Source: Burkholderia sp. S171
GTDB taxonomy: Bacteria > Pseudomonadota > Gammaproteobacteria > Burkholderiales > Burkholderiaceae
Assembly (NCBI RefSeq): GCF_009766085.1
Contig: NZ_LMUF01000001.1
Location: 1-64,000 of the forward strand
Direction: 5' to 3'
DNA: 64,000 nucleotides
In this document: positions 43,584 to 51,486 of the stretch, piece by piece
How the letters are laid out: every line of letters starts with the position of its first letter
How positions within the stretch are numbered: position 1 is the first letter of the stretch
The notes under the pieces: generated by a model
Seen by the model: only the letters and a program-made list of their open reading frames with translations
Database searches by the model: none
What the model was told of the DNA's origin: nothing
Translations under genes and position numbers: made by a program

Positions 43584-44492
43584 TCAGAGCAGCGTCCTGA
43601 CGTGCCATAACTCAGGAAACAGCACGACATCCAGCATCTTTCGTAAATAAAGCGCGCCACTGGTTCCGCCCGTGCCTTGCTTGAAGCCGATGATCCGCTC
43701 AACGGTGGTGACGTGGCGAAAGCGCCATTGCCGGAACGAGTCTTCAAGATCGACGAGCTCTTCCGCCATCTCGTACAGTTCCCAATGCTGTGTTGGCTCG
43801 CGATACACCGTGAGCCACGCCGCTTCCACGCTGGCGTCGTGCGTGGTCGGTTGCGTCCAGTCGCGCTCCAGCCTTTCCTGCGCGATAGGGAAACCGCGGC
43901 GCGCGAGCAGGCGGATGATTTCATCGTAAAACGAGGGGGCGTCAAGCGTTGCCTTGACCTCGGCGAGCACGTTCGGACGATGCGCATACGGCTTGAGCAT
44001 GTGCACGTTCTTGTTGCCCAGCAGGAACTCGATCTGCCGGTACTGATGCGACTGGAATCCGGACGATGCGCCCAAATAAGGCCGCATTGCCGTGTATTCA
44101 GAAGGCGTCATGGTCGCGAGAACGCTCCACGCCTGGACCAGCTGGTCGAGTATGCGTGAGACGCGTGCCAGCATCTTGAACGCAGGCGGCAGGTCATCGC
44201 GACGCACGGCGCGGAGCGCTGCATGCAGCTCATACAGCGCAAGCTTCATCCATAACTCGCTCGTCTGATGCTGCACGATAAACAGCATTTCGTTGTGGTC
44301 GGGCGAGAGCGGGTGCTGCGCCGAAAGGAGCGTATCGAGCGAGAGATAGTCGCCGTAGCTCATCGAACTGGAGAAGTCGAGTTGCGCGTCGTGCCAGCCT
44401 TCGGGCTTCTGTGCAGCATCGCCCGTTGTTCCCGCCGTGCCATACCCCATGGGACAGCCGCCCGTGCCTTCGCTTTCATGTGATTGTGTCAT
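43584..44492 (-). CDS. kynA: Tryptophan 2,3-dioxygenase
   Basis: A 302-residue haem enzyme that opens the indole ring of L-tryptophan to give N-formylkynurenine, first step of the kynurenine pathway. The N-terminal 35 residues are variable. The hallmark motifs follow: [58 protein letters not shown], and the C-terminal [21 protein letters not shown] with the haem-ligand His and the GTGGT substrate loop. It lies 19 bp after kynU on the same strand, so the two form an operon. The pathway's second enzyme (kynB, formamidase) is not adjacent. Confidence 0.95.
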   Translation of the reverse strand: MTQSHESEGTGGCPMGYGTAGTTGDAAQKPEGWHDAQLDFSSSMSYGDYLSLDTLLSAQHPLSPDHNEMLFIVQHQTSELWMKLALYELHAALRAVRRDDLPPAFKMLARVSRILDQLVQAWSVLATMTPSEYTAMRPYLGASSGFQSHQYRQIEFLLGNKNVHMLKPYAHRPNVLAEVKATLDAPSFYDEIIRLLARRGFPIAQERLERDWTQPTTHDASVEAAWLTVYREPTQHWELYEMAEELVDLEDSFRQWRFRHVTTVERIIGFKQGTGGTSGALYLRKMLDVVLFPELWHVRTLL

Positions 44493-44511
44493 CGCGCGTT
44501 CTCCGCTTGGG

Positions 44512-45762
44512 TCAGGTCACGGCGCCACGTTCGGCGAATTCGGGTGCACGCCATGCTTCGGTTGCAAGCACGTCGCGCAATGTTTCAACAGCGTCCCATA
44601 CATCCACATAGCGCGTGTAAAGCGGTGTGAAGCCGAAGCGCAAAATGCGCGGCTCACGGTAATCGCCAATGACGTTGCGCGCGATTAGGGCCTGCATGAC
44701 CTCATACCCATGCGGATGTTCAAAGCTTGCTTGCGATCCGCGTTCAGCGTGTGCTCTCGGCGTCACGAGCTGCAATGGAAATTCGCTGCAACGTGTCTCC
44801 ACGAGATCAATGAACAAGTCGCTCAGCGCCAGCGATTTCCGACGCAATGCAGCCATATCGGTTTGCCCGAACACGTCGAGGCCGCATTCGATCATCGACA
44901 TCGAGACAATCGGTTGCGTGCCGCACAAAAACCGGCCGATGCCGTCATCGGGCCGATATTCGGGGCTCATTTCAAATGGTTTTTTATGGCCCCACCAGCC
45001 GGACAGCGGTTGCGAGAAAACATTCTGCAGGCGCTTCGGCACCCAGATGAACGCCGGTGAACCCGGTCCGCCGTTCAGGTACTTGTACGTGCAGCCGACG
45101 GCATAATCCGCGCCGGCGCCGTTGAGATCGACCGGAACCGCGCCTGCCGAATGCGCCAGGTCCCATACGGCGAGCGCGCCCGCCTGATGGATCACGCGGG
45201 TCAGCGCCGCCATGTCATGCATGGCGCCCGTGCGATAGTTGACGTGCGTGATCATGGCAACGGCCGTGTTCTCGTCGATAGCGCTGGCGAGCTCGGATGC
45301 GTGATCCACAAGACGCAATTCATAGCCGCGATCCAGTTGCTCGATCAGGCCTTGAGCAATGTAGAGATCGGTCGGGAAGTTCGAGCGCTCGGAGACAATG
45401 ACGCGACGCTTTGGGTCGCGCTCATGGGCGACTCGCAGCGCCGCCGAGAGGATCTTGAAGAGGTTGCTGGAAATGGTATCGGTGACGACCACTTCGTCCT
45501 CGGCTGCGCCAATCAACGGAGCCAGTTTGTTGCCAAGCCGCTTGGGCAACGCGAACCATCCTGCTGTATTCCACGAGCGGATCAAACCGTCGCCCCATTC
45601 GCCGGTTATGACGGCGGCGGCGCGCGAGGCGGCGGCCTTGGGCGGGACGCCAAGCGAGTTGCCGTCCAGATAGATGGTGTCGTGGCCGAGCGCGAACTGG
45701 TCGCGCAAACTGGCTAGCGGATCGTCGCGATCGAGCGCCGCAGCATCGTCTCTATGGTTCAT
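44512..45762 (-). CDS. kynU: Kynureninase
   Basis: A 416-residue PLP enzyme (fold type I) that cleaves kynurenine to anthranilate and alanine. Motifs include the N-terminal [19 protein letters not shown], the aspartate region [14 protein letters not shown] and the PLP-lysine segment [18 protein letters not shown], then [11 protein letters not shown]. The start ATG at 45762 ([10 protein letters not shown]) gives the usual length; the frame extends to 45978 but with an unrelated sequence. It is first in the kynU-kynA operon and divergent from an M20 hydrolase, with a 343-bp control region that has two direct repeats. Confidence 0.95.
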   Translation of the reverse strand: MNHRDDAAALDRDDPLASLRDQFALGHDTIYLDGNSLGVPPKAAASRAAAVITGEWGDGLIRSWNTAGWFALPKRLGNKLAPLIGAAEDEVVVTDTISSNLFKILSAALRVAHERDPKRRVIVSERSNFPTDLYIAQGLIEQLDRGYELRLVDHASELASAIDENTAVAMITHVNYRTGAMHDMAALTRVIHQAGALAVWDLAHSAGAVPVDLNGAGADYAVGCTYKYLNGGPGSPAFIWVPKRLQNVFSQPLSGWWGHKKPFEMSPEYRPDDGIGRFLCGTQPIVSMSMIECGLDVFGQTDMAALRRKSLALSDLFIDLVETRCSEFPLQLVTPRAHAERGSQASFEHPHGYEVMQALIARNVIGDYREPRILRFGFTPLYTRYVDVWDAVETLRDVLATEAWRAPEFAERGAVT

Positions 45763-46105
45763 TGAAGCGTATTCCAGTGAGTTATTGTGTCCGTGCCTGA
45801 CGGAAATCCGCGTCTCGCCGCCGTCCGGCAGAGCGCGTGCCCATGCCTGAAAGCTTAGCTGAGAACGGTCTTTAATTGATTGCGAAACAAACGTAGCGTT
45901 TGAGTCCCCATGCAATTTTCTTCGATGAAAACCGCGCTTAAGCGCAATAAATTGATTGCGATCTGTTATGGGTGGCATTCGGGTGCGCCCACCTATCCTC
46001 GGGCCGCGTCCGCTAAGCTGACGCTAACTCGCCTGCAGCCGCGTTACTCGTTACCATGTTGCTAGCCTTCCTCTCGTATTCAGCCTGCCATTTACACGAC
46101 CACTC
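45763..46105. promoter_or_regulatory. Divergent control region kynU / M20 hydrolase
   Basis: This 343-bp gap has two copies of AATTGATTGCGA (45874-45885 and 45950-45961), 76 bp apart, and a perfect 12-bp palindrome GCGCTTAAGCGC (45934-45945) next to the second copy. These could be operators of an Lrp/AsnC-type or other regulator of tryptophan catabolism; no regulator gene lies beside them. Confidence 0.45.
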
Positions 46106-47347
46106 ATGACCCAATCCGCTCTTGCTTCGACCCTGACCGACTGCGTCGATCATCATTTTGACCAAGAGGTCCAGTTCCTTGCAGCGCTTGTGCAAAAACC
46201 GTCGGACAATCCGCCGGGCGATTGCGCGGGCCACGCGGAGATGGCGGCGCAATGGCTCGAGCGGATCGGCTTCACGGTCGAACGCCATGGTGTGCCAGTC
46301 GACGCTGTCGCGCGTGCCGGCATGATGAGCGCGACGAATCTCGTGATTCGACATCGCTTTGGCGCGGGGCCGGTGATTGCGCTGAACGCGCACGGCGACG
46401 TAGTGCCCCCCGGCGATGGCTGGACCGCCGATCCGTACGGCGCCGAGATTCGCGATGGGTTTATGTTTGGGCGCGGGGCGGCGGTATCGAAGTCGGACTT
46501 TGCCACCTATGCGTTCGCGCTGAAGGCATTGATCGAGAGCGGTGCGACGCTCAACGGGACGGTGGAATTGCACCTGACCTACGACGAGGAAACCGGCGGT
46601 CTGATCGGCCCGGGATGGTTGCTGGAGCAGGGTATCGTGAAGCCTGATTACGCCATCTGTGCAGGCTTTTCCTATTCCATCACGACCGCTCACAATGGCG
46701 CGATCCACCTGGAAGTCACGGTACGGGGCAAGTCGGCGCACGCGGCGCGGCCTGACACCGGTCACGACGCGCTGGAGGCCGCTACGGCGGTGTTGAATGC
46801 GCTGTATGCGCATCGGGCAGCATTGCGGGAGATCCATTCGGAGACGCCGGGCATCGATCACCCTACGTTAGTGGTGGGTCTGATCAAAGGCGGCATCAAT
46901 ACGAATGTGGTGCCTGACAAGGTGACTTTGCGGCTCGATCGACGCGTGGTGCCGGAGGAGAATCCGCAAGACGTGCTCAAGCAATTGAAGGCGGTGATCG
47001 TGGCATCTGTTGCGGGCTTGCCGGGCATTAGCGTTGAGATAGAAGAGGTGTTGGTTACGTCGCCGTTGCGCTCGCTTGACGGCGCAGAGCGCTTGTCACA
47101 AGCGCTGCAACGCGCGGCCCTGGTTACGTTGCAACGCGACATTCCTACCGAAGGCGTGCCCCTTTATACCGATGCCCGTTTGTATTGCGAAGCGGGCGTG
47201 CCGACCGTCATTTACGGCGCCGGTCCGCGGACGCTGCTTGAGGCCAACGGACATCGGGCCGACGAGCGGGTCGCGCTTGAAGACCTGAAGGTCGCGACGA
47301 AAACAGTTGCCATTGCGCTTGCCGATTTGCTTGGACAACAGCCGTAA
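46106..47347 (+). CDS. M20-family metallohydrolase (ArgE/DapE-like)
   Basis: A 413-residue M20 peptidase/deacylase. The first metal-binding element ALNAHGDVVP (His96, Asp98) and the DEE element (Glu161, Glu162) are clear. The dimerisation domain (about 195-310; GKSAHAARPDTGHDALEAATAVL) is typical. The bridging-Asp motif is unusual: GRGAAVSKSD has Val127 where relatives have GRGxxD, with an Asp four residues later. Family enzymes hydrolyse N-acyl amino acids or small dipeptides in the cytoplasm. The gene is divergent from kynU, so a link to tryptophan or kynurenine derivatives (for example N-formyl or N-acetyl forms) is a possibility without direct evidence. It ends in a 15-bp hairpin. Confidence 0.85.
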   Translation: MTQSALASTLTDCVDHHFDQEVQFLAALVQKPSDNPPGDCAGHAEMAAQWLERIGFTVERHGVPVDAVARAGMMSATNLVIRHRFGAGPVIALNAHGDVVPPGDGWTADPYGAEIRDGFMFGRGAAVSKSDFATYAFALKALIESGATLNGTVELHLTYDEETGGLIGPGWLLEQGIVKPDYAICAGFSYSITTAHNGAIHLEVTVRGKSAHAARPDTGHDALEAATAVLNALYAHRAALREIHSETPGIDHPTLVVGLIKGGINTNVVPDKVTLRLDRRVVPEENPQDVLKQLKAVIVASVAGLPGISVEIEEVLVTSPLRSLDGAERLSQALQRAALVTLQRDIPTEGVPLYTDARLYCEAGVPTVIYGAGPRTLLEANGHRADERVALEDLKVATKTVAIALADLLGQQP

Positions 47348-47357
47348 AAGGCTCCAT

Positions 47358-47394
47358 GCTTCGTTCCTTTGCGGGCCTTGCAAAGGAACGAAGC
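47358..47394. repeat. Perfect 15-bp inverted repeat after the M20 gene
   Basis: GCTTCGTTCCTTTGC (47358-47372) and GCAAAGGAACGAAGC (47380-47394) are exact complements with a 7-nt loop, 11 bp past the stop. The stem is strong but no T-tract follows. It may protect or end the transcript. Confidence 0.65.
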
Positions 47395-47544
47395 CGTGTC
47401 CCGCACTGACGCGGATCAAGACCCAAAAACCTATCGTGTCCGGCCTGTAATCTTCGGCACCGAGCATTCCTTGCTCGTTGTTTATCCCCGTGTTATGCAG
47501 CACTCAGCAACACTTCCGCAACGCCTCTCCTTGTTTTCAACCCA

Positions 47545-48441
47545 ATGCAACATTCAATTATTTATTCCCCGCGCCGCCGTTCATTGTTGACGGCTGCTGC
47601 CATGTTTCCCTTTGTCAGCGCGTGTACGTCGTGGCGCGCGGCCACGGGTAGCTCAGCCGCTGAAGACCAGTTGAAGCAACTGGAGAGCAGTGCTGGAGGA
47701 CGCCTTGGCGTAGCAGCGCTGAATACTGCCGACGGCAAGCGGGTGAACTATCGCGCGGACGAGCGTTTTCCGCTTTGCAGCACCTTCAAATTAATGCTGG
47801 TTTCCGCGGTCCTCGAACAGAGTGCGCTTCAACAGGGTTTGCTTGAGCGGCGGATCCGCTACACACAGAGCGAACTCCTGTCGTGGGCGCCGATCACCAA
47901 GAAACAGATCGCTACGGGCATGACCGTCGCGGAACTCTGCGCTGCCGCCCTGCAATATAGCGACAACACTGCGGGCAACTTGTTGATGAAACTGGTCGGC
48001 GGCCCGGAAACGGTGACTGCATTCGCGCGTTCTATCGGAGACAACCAGTTCCATCTGGATCGCTGGGAGCCTGAGCTGAATACGGCGATACCCGGCGACC
48101 CGCGCGACACATCCACGCCGGCGGCGATGGCGCAAAGCCTGCAGCGCGTGACACTAGGCGATGCGCTCGGCGCTTCGCAACGCAGTCAACTGCAAACATG
48201 GCTGCTAGGCAATACCACCGGCGCCGACAAGATCGCTGCCGCTCTGCCAGCCCATTGGATGATTGGCAACAAGACCGGCTTGGGTGACTACGGTACGACG
48301 AACGATATCGGCGTACTGTGGCCACCGGGAAAACCGCCCGTTATCCTGACCATCTACCTGACTCAACGAAAGCCGGATGCCAAGGCGCGTAACGACGTCG
48401 TGGCATCGGCCGCGCGGATTGTCGTGGGCGCCTTTGCGTGA
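47545..48441 (+). CDS. Class A beta-lactamase (PenA-like)
   Basis: A 298-residue serine beta-lactamase. The N-terminus combines an RRR-SLL twin-arginine-like motif with a lipobox FVSAC (Cys27), so a Tat-exported lipoprotein is likely, as described for PenA of Burkholderia pseudomallei. The catalytic elements are all present: STFK with Ser79 and Lys82 (Ambler 70 and 73), SDN at 139-141, WEPELN with Glu175 (Ambler 166), and KTG at 243-245 (Ambler 234-236). Cys78 (Ambler 69) precedes the nucleophile, as in PenA. Ambler 237 is Leu, where TEM has Ala, CTX-M Ser and PenA Thr. No LysR activator (PenR/AmpR) lies beside it. The spectrum cannot be predicted from sequence alone. Confidence 0.92.
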   Translation: MQHSIIYSPRRRSLLTAAAMFPFVSACTSWRAATGSSAAEDQLKQLESSAGGRLGVAALNTADGKRVNYRADERFPLCSTFKLMLVSAVLEQSALQQGLLERRIRYTQSELLSWAPITKKQIATGMTVAELCAAALQYSDNTAGNLLMKLVGGPETVTAFARSIGDNQFHLDRWEPELNTAIPGDPRDTSTPAAMAQSLQRVTLGDALGASQRSQLQTWLLGNTTGADKIAAALPAHWMIGNKTGLGDYGTTNDIGVLWPPGKPPVILTIYLTQRKPDAKARNDVVASAARIVVGAFA

Positions 48442-48484
48442 ATGGTTTCTGCTGCACCTCGTCCTGACCTTTCCATGACCTTTC

Positions 48485-48502
48485 GATGACATCTTTGTCA
48501 TC
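48485..48502. promoter_or_regulatory. Perfect 7-bp inverted repeat between bla and msrA
   Basis: GATGACA (48485-48491) and TGTCATC (48496-48502) flank TCTT. It lies 88 bp before msrA and 43 bp after the beta-lactamase stop. It could be an operator; it lacks the T-tract of a terminator. Confidence 0.4.
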
Positions 48503-48590
48503 AAGCTTCCACACCTCTCCGGGCGCGCTAACATAACGCAAGAGGACGGCGCTAGTTAAAGCACGTCGTCCTGAAACCCGGAGGCTCTCC

Positions 48591-49331
48591 ATGATTTCCA
48601 CGAAGCAAAATCCTGCCACGTTCCTGCGTTCGCGCGGCGCGGCGCTGTTGACGGCTATCGGCCTGGGCGTCGGTATCTTGTTCGCTTCCATGCATCCAGC
48701 GCATTCGTCAGAAGCCGCGGTCGTCATTGCCCCGCCTGCGCTCGACGAACCCACAAATGCAGCGCACCAGGAAACCGCCGTGCTGGCGGGCGGTTGTTTT
48801 TGGGGCGTTCAAGGCGTGTTTCAGCACGTAAATGGTGTGACGAAGGTGGTGTCGGGCTACTCCGGCGGCCAGCCTCAGACCGCGCAATACGAAACTGTCA
48901 GCGGGGGCCAGACGGGGCACGCCGAGTCCGTGCAGATCACCTATGACCCAACGAAGATCACCTACGGCAAGTTGCTGCAGATCTATTTCTCGGTCGCTCA
49001 CGACCCGACGGAATTGAACCGGCAAGGCCCGGACAGCGGCACGCAATACCGTTCGGCGATCTTTCCGGCCAACGACATGCAGAAGCGCGTCGCGCAAAGT
49101 TATATCGCGCAACTCGACAAGGCGCATGTTTTCTCCTCACCGATCGTGACGAAGACAGACGCGCTCAAGGGTTTCTATCCTGCTGAGTCTTATCACCAGA
49201 ATTATTTGACGCTGCATCCGGATGCGCCGTATATCGCGATCAACGACATGCCGAAGGTCGAAAACTTAAAGCGCCTGTATCCGACGCTGTATCGCGACAA
49301 ACCGGTGCTGTTGAGCGTGGCATCGGAGTAA
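48591..49331 (+). CDS. msrA: Exported peptide methionine sulfoxide reductase A
   Basis: A 246-residue MsrA that reduces the S-form of methionine sulfoxide in proteins. An N-terminal hydrophobic segment (about 16-33) and a disordered stretch (34-60) precede the enzyme domain, so it is membrane-anchored or secreted to the periplasm, unlike cytoplasmic MsrA. The catalytic motif GGCFWGVQGVF has the nucleophilic Cys69. Other family motifs are YSGG, GQTGHAESVQITYDP and the C-terminal YHQNYL. The resolving-cysteine pattern is not obvious; only Cys69 is seen, so resolution would depend on a partner. A 53-bp run of inverted or regulatory sequence precedes it. Confidence 0.9.
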   Translation: MISTKQNPATFLRSRGAALLTAIGLGVGILFASMHPAHSSEAAVVIAPPALDEPTNAAHQETAVLAGGCFWGVQGVFQHVNGVTKVVSGYSGGQPQTAQYETVSGGQTGHAESVQITYDPTKITYGKLLQIYFSVAHDPTELNRQGPDSGTQYRSAIFPANDMQKRVAQSYIAQLDKAHVFSSPIVTKTDALKGFYPAESYHQNYLTLHPDAPYIAINDMPKVENLKRLYPTLYRDKPVLLSVASE

Positions 49332-49651
49332 AAGAGAAGTGAGCGCGCTTGGTTAGTCGGAAGAGCAGGCGCGCTCGTTGGCATGCCGGGTCAGCGTCAA
49401 GACCAAATAATAGTTGTTTTGCTAATTAAATCGTGATCTACTAAGCGCCTTGATGTACTAGGCAGAAATGAGTGAGTGTTTTTTGTGCATATAGTTGCCT
49501 AGCTAATTAATATGTGAAAGCAGCTGAAGGGAGCAGGGGCCTTCGTTTGCATTCCTGAGAACCGCATCCGCATCCGCATCCGTATTCGACCCGTCCACAC
49601 CAGAACTGCCTCGTATCCGCCGTTGTACTACTAAGCTTCGGAGCAACCACA
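49332..49651. other. Non-coding, partly AT-rich gap
   Basis: A 320-bp gap after msrA. GAGCGCGC (49341-49348) and GCGCGCTC (49369-49376) form a weak terminator-like stem with a 20-nt loop. CCGCAT is repeated three and a half times at 49562-49582. The middle part is AT-rich (GCTAATTAA occurs twice). No gene is seen. Confidence 0.45.
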
Positions 49652-50095
49652 GTGAATTCTGCACCTTCCAGTTTTGGCAACCACCACGGTACGGTTGCGG
49701 ATTGAGAGGCAATTGAGCAGTTGCTCGAAAACTATACGCAAAGCGTGACTAACGGTGACGAAAAACGTTTCGAGTCTTTGCTACTTCAACCCGACATTCC
49801 ATTTTCGTCAACCCGCGGTCTGCCCGGACCGGACGAGTCGATCACGACGGTGGACACGCGAAACTATGCGGCGTTTAACGCGGTTATCTTTGCGAGCGGT
49901 AGCCGCTTTCATCAGCAGTTTCATAACGTGAAGATTGAGCAGGTCGGCGCGCTTGCGCAAGCATCGCTGGATTATGTGACCACTGAGGATGCGACGGGAA
50001 GCGTCAGTTACGGCTGGAAGGTCATACATCTGCTTAAGGTCAGCGGGAACTGGAAAATCGCTAGCGAGTTCTACACCGGTTACCCGCTCGCCTAA
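49652..50095 (+). pseudogene. NTF2-like (lumazine-binding-type) protein interrupted by in-frame TGA
   Basis: A GTG at 49652, eight bases after GGAG, starts a frame that reads 17 residues (ending HHGTVAD), meets TGA at 49703-49705, and then continues open for 130 residues as EAIEQLLENYTQSVTNGDEK and on to GYPLA at 50095. The downstream part matches the NTF2-like/SnoaL-like family (about 125 residues, with FHNVKIEQVGALAQASLDYVTTED). Joined across the stop it would give a full-length domain with a short N-tail. Either the gene is broken by a nonsense mutation or translation restarts at TTG 49721, which has no clear ribosome site. A sequencing error is also possible. Confidence 0.65.
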
Positions 50096-50150
50096 CGCTT
50101 CGAGGATCTAGCCAGAATAGGTTTTCAATCGCAGTCATGTTTTTACGATC

Positions 50151-50185
50151 AGCGGCGGCGGATTTTTAAATCCACCGCCGCTTTT
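50151..50185. terminator. Bidirectional hairpin terminator
   Basis: AGCGGCGGCGGATTT (50151-50165) pairs with AAATCCACCGCCGCT (50168-50182), one G-T wobble, followed by TTT. It lies between the NTF2-like gene and the cytochrome c gene, which converge here. Confidence 0.7.
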
Positions 50186-50203
50186 GCCAGGAGCAGCACA
50201 GAC

Positions 50204-51475
50204 TTACTGCGATGCCTGCGTGCTCTTGCGCAGCTTCGCAACATCAGCGGCCCCAACCGCGGGTGCGCCGTTGTTCCATCCGGCGCGAACGAACGTAAGC
50301 ACATCGGCGATCTGCTGATCGTTGAGCACCGGCGCGTACTTCGGCATGGGATACGCGGCGGGGATGCCTTGTATCACGAGGTCGTGCGTGCCGTTCAACG
50401 TGACGTTGATCAGCGACGACGCATCCTTCTCCATCACGTTCGGATTGCCCGCTAGCGGCGCAAGCAGCGGGGCGAACGCACGGCCATCCACGCCATGGCA
50501 ATGCATGCAGTACGCGGTATAAACCTTTGCGCCTGCATCGTTGGCAGGATGTTGCAGCAGCGCCGCGGTGGCCTTCGGATCATAGGCATAGGCCGGCGCA
50601 TTCGTACCACCCGCCGCCGGTAACGACTTCAGATAAGCCGACATGGCCGCCAGGTCCTGATCACTCATGCCCTGCGTGCTGTGGTTGATCACATCCGTCA
50701 TGGATCCGAACGCCGACGCATGCGCGTTCGCTCCGGTCTTCAGGAAGGTGGTCAGGTCAGCATCGGACCAGCGCCCCAGTCCCACGTTCTGCTCGCCCGT
50801 GAGGTTCGAGGCAAACCAGCCGTCAAGAACACCGCCCGTGAGCCATGCGCTGCCGCTTTCATCAAGCGCCTTTTCCTGGAACGCGATACCGCGAGGCGTG
50901 TGGCATGCGCTGCAATGGCCCAGACCCTGGATCAGGTAAGCACCCCGATTCCACGCTACATCTTTGCCATCCTTGCCGCGATAAACGCCCTTATCGAGGA
51001 ACACCATGTTCCAGAACTTGAGCGGCCAGCGCATGTTCAGCGGGAACGGGATATCGGATGGACGGTTCGGCTGGTTCACCGGTGCGACGCCCTTCATGAA
51101 GTACGCATAGAGCGCCTTCACGTCATCGTCCTGAACCTTCGCATAGGACGTATAGGGCATGGCTGGATAAAGGTTATGACCATCTTTTGACACGCCCTGC
51201 CGCAACGCTTTTTCGAAGTCCTCTTCGCTCCATTTGCCGATGCCCGTATCGGGGTCGGGCGTGATGTTGGTCGTGTAGATCTTGCCCATGGGCGTGGTCA
51301 TCGGCAGGCCACCGGCGAACGGCTTGCCCTTGGGCGCTGAGTGACAGGCGACGCAATCGCCCACCTTCGCGAGATACGCGCCACGGGAGACCAGCGGATC
51401 GTCAGTCGCGGCCGCGTGAGCCAGGAAAGGCAGGCCAAGAGAAAACGCAAGGGAGGCAACAAGATGTTTGATCAT
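50204..51475 (-). CDS. Triheme cytochrome c, electron acceptor of molybdenum oxidoreductase
   Basis: A 423-residue periplasmic cytochrome c. A signal peptide (MIKHLVASLAFSLGLPFLAHA) is followed by three haem-c sites: CVACH (about 41-45), CSACH (about 190) and CMHCH (about 325). The layout is that of the cytochrome subunit of membrane-bound alcohol/aldehyde dehydrogenases. The start at 51475 has GAGGGA upstream; the Met at 51490 overlaps the preceding gene's stop. It lies last in a three-gene operon after the 2Fe-2S and molybdopterin subunits, so it passes electrons from the oxidoreductase to the respiratory chain. It is paralogous to the cytochrome at 58685. Confidence 0.9.
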   Translation of the reverse strand: MIKHLVASLAFSLGLPFLAHAAATDDPLVSRGAYLAKVGDCVACHSAPKGKPFAGGLPMTTPMGKIYTTNITPDPDTGIGKWSEEDFEKALRQGVSKDGHNLYPAMPYTSYAKVQDDDVKALYAYFMKGVAPVNQPNRPSDIPFPLNMRWPLKFWNMVFLDKGVYRGKDGKDVAWNRGAYLIQGLGHCSACHTPRGIAFQEKALDESGSAWLTGGVLDGWFASNLTGEQNVGLGRWSDADLTTFLKTGANAHASAFGSMTDVINHSTQGMSDQDLAAMSAYLKSLPAAGGTNAPAYAYDPKATAALLQHPANDAGAKVYTAYCMHCHGVDGRAFAPLLAPLAGNPNVMEKDASSLINVTLNGTHDLVIQGIPAAYPMPKYAPVLNDQQIADVLTFVRAGWNNGAPAVGAADVAKLRKSTQASQ

Positions 51476-51486
51476 TGTGTAGTCCC

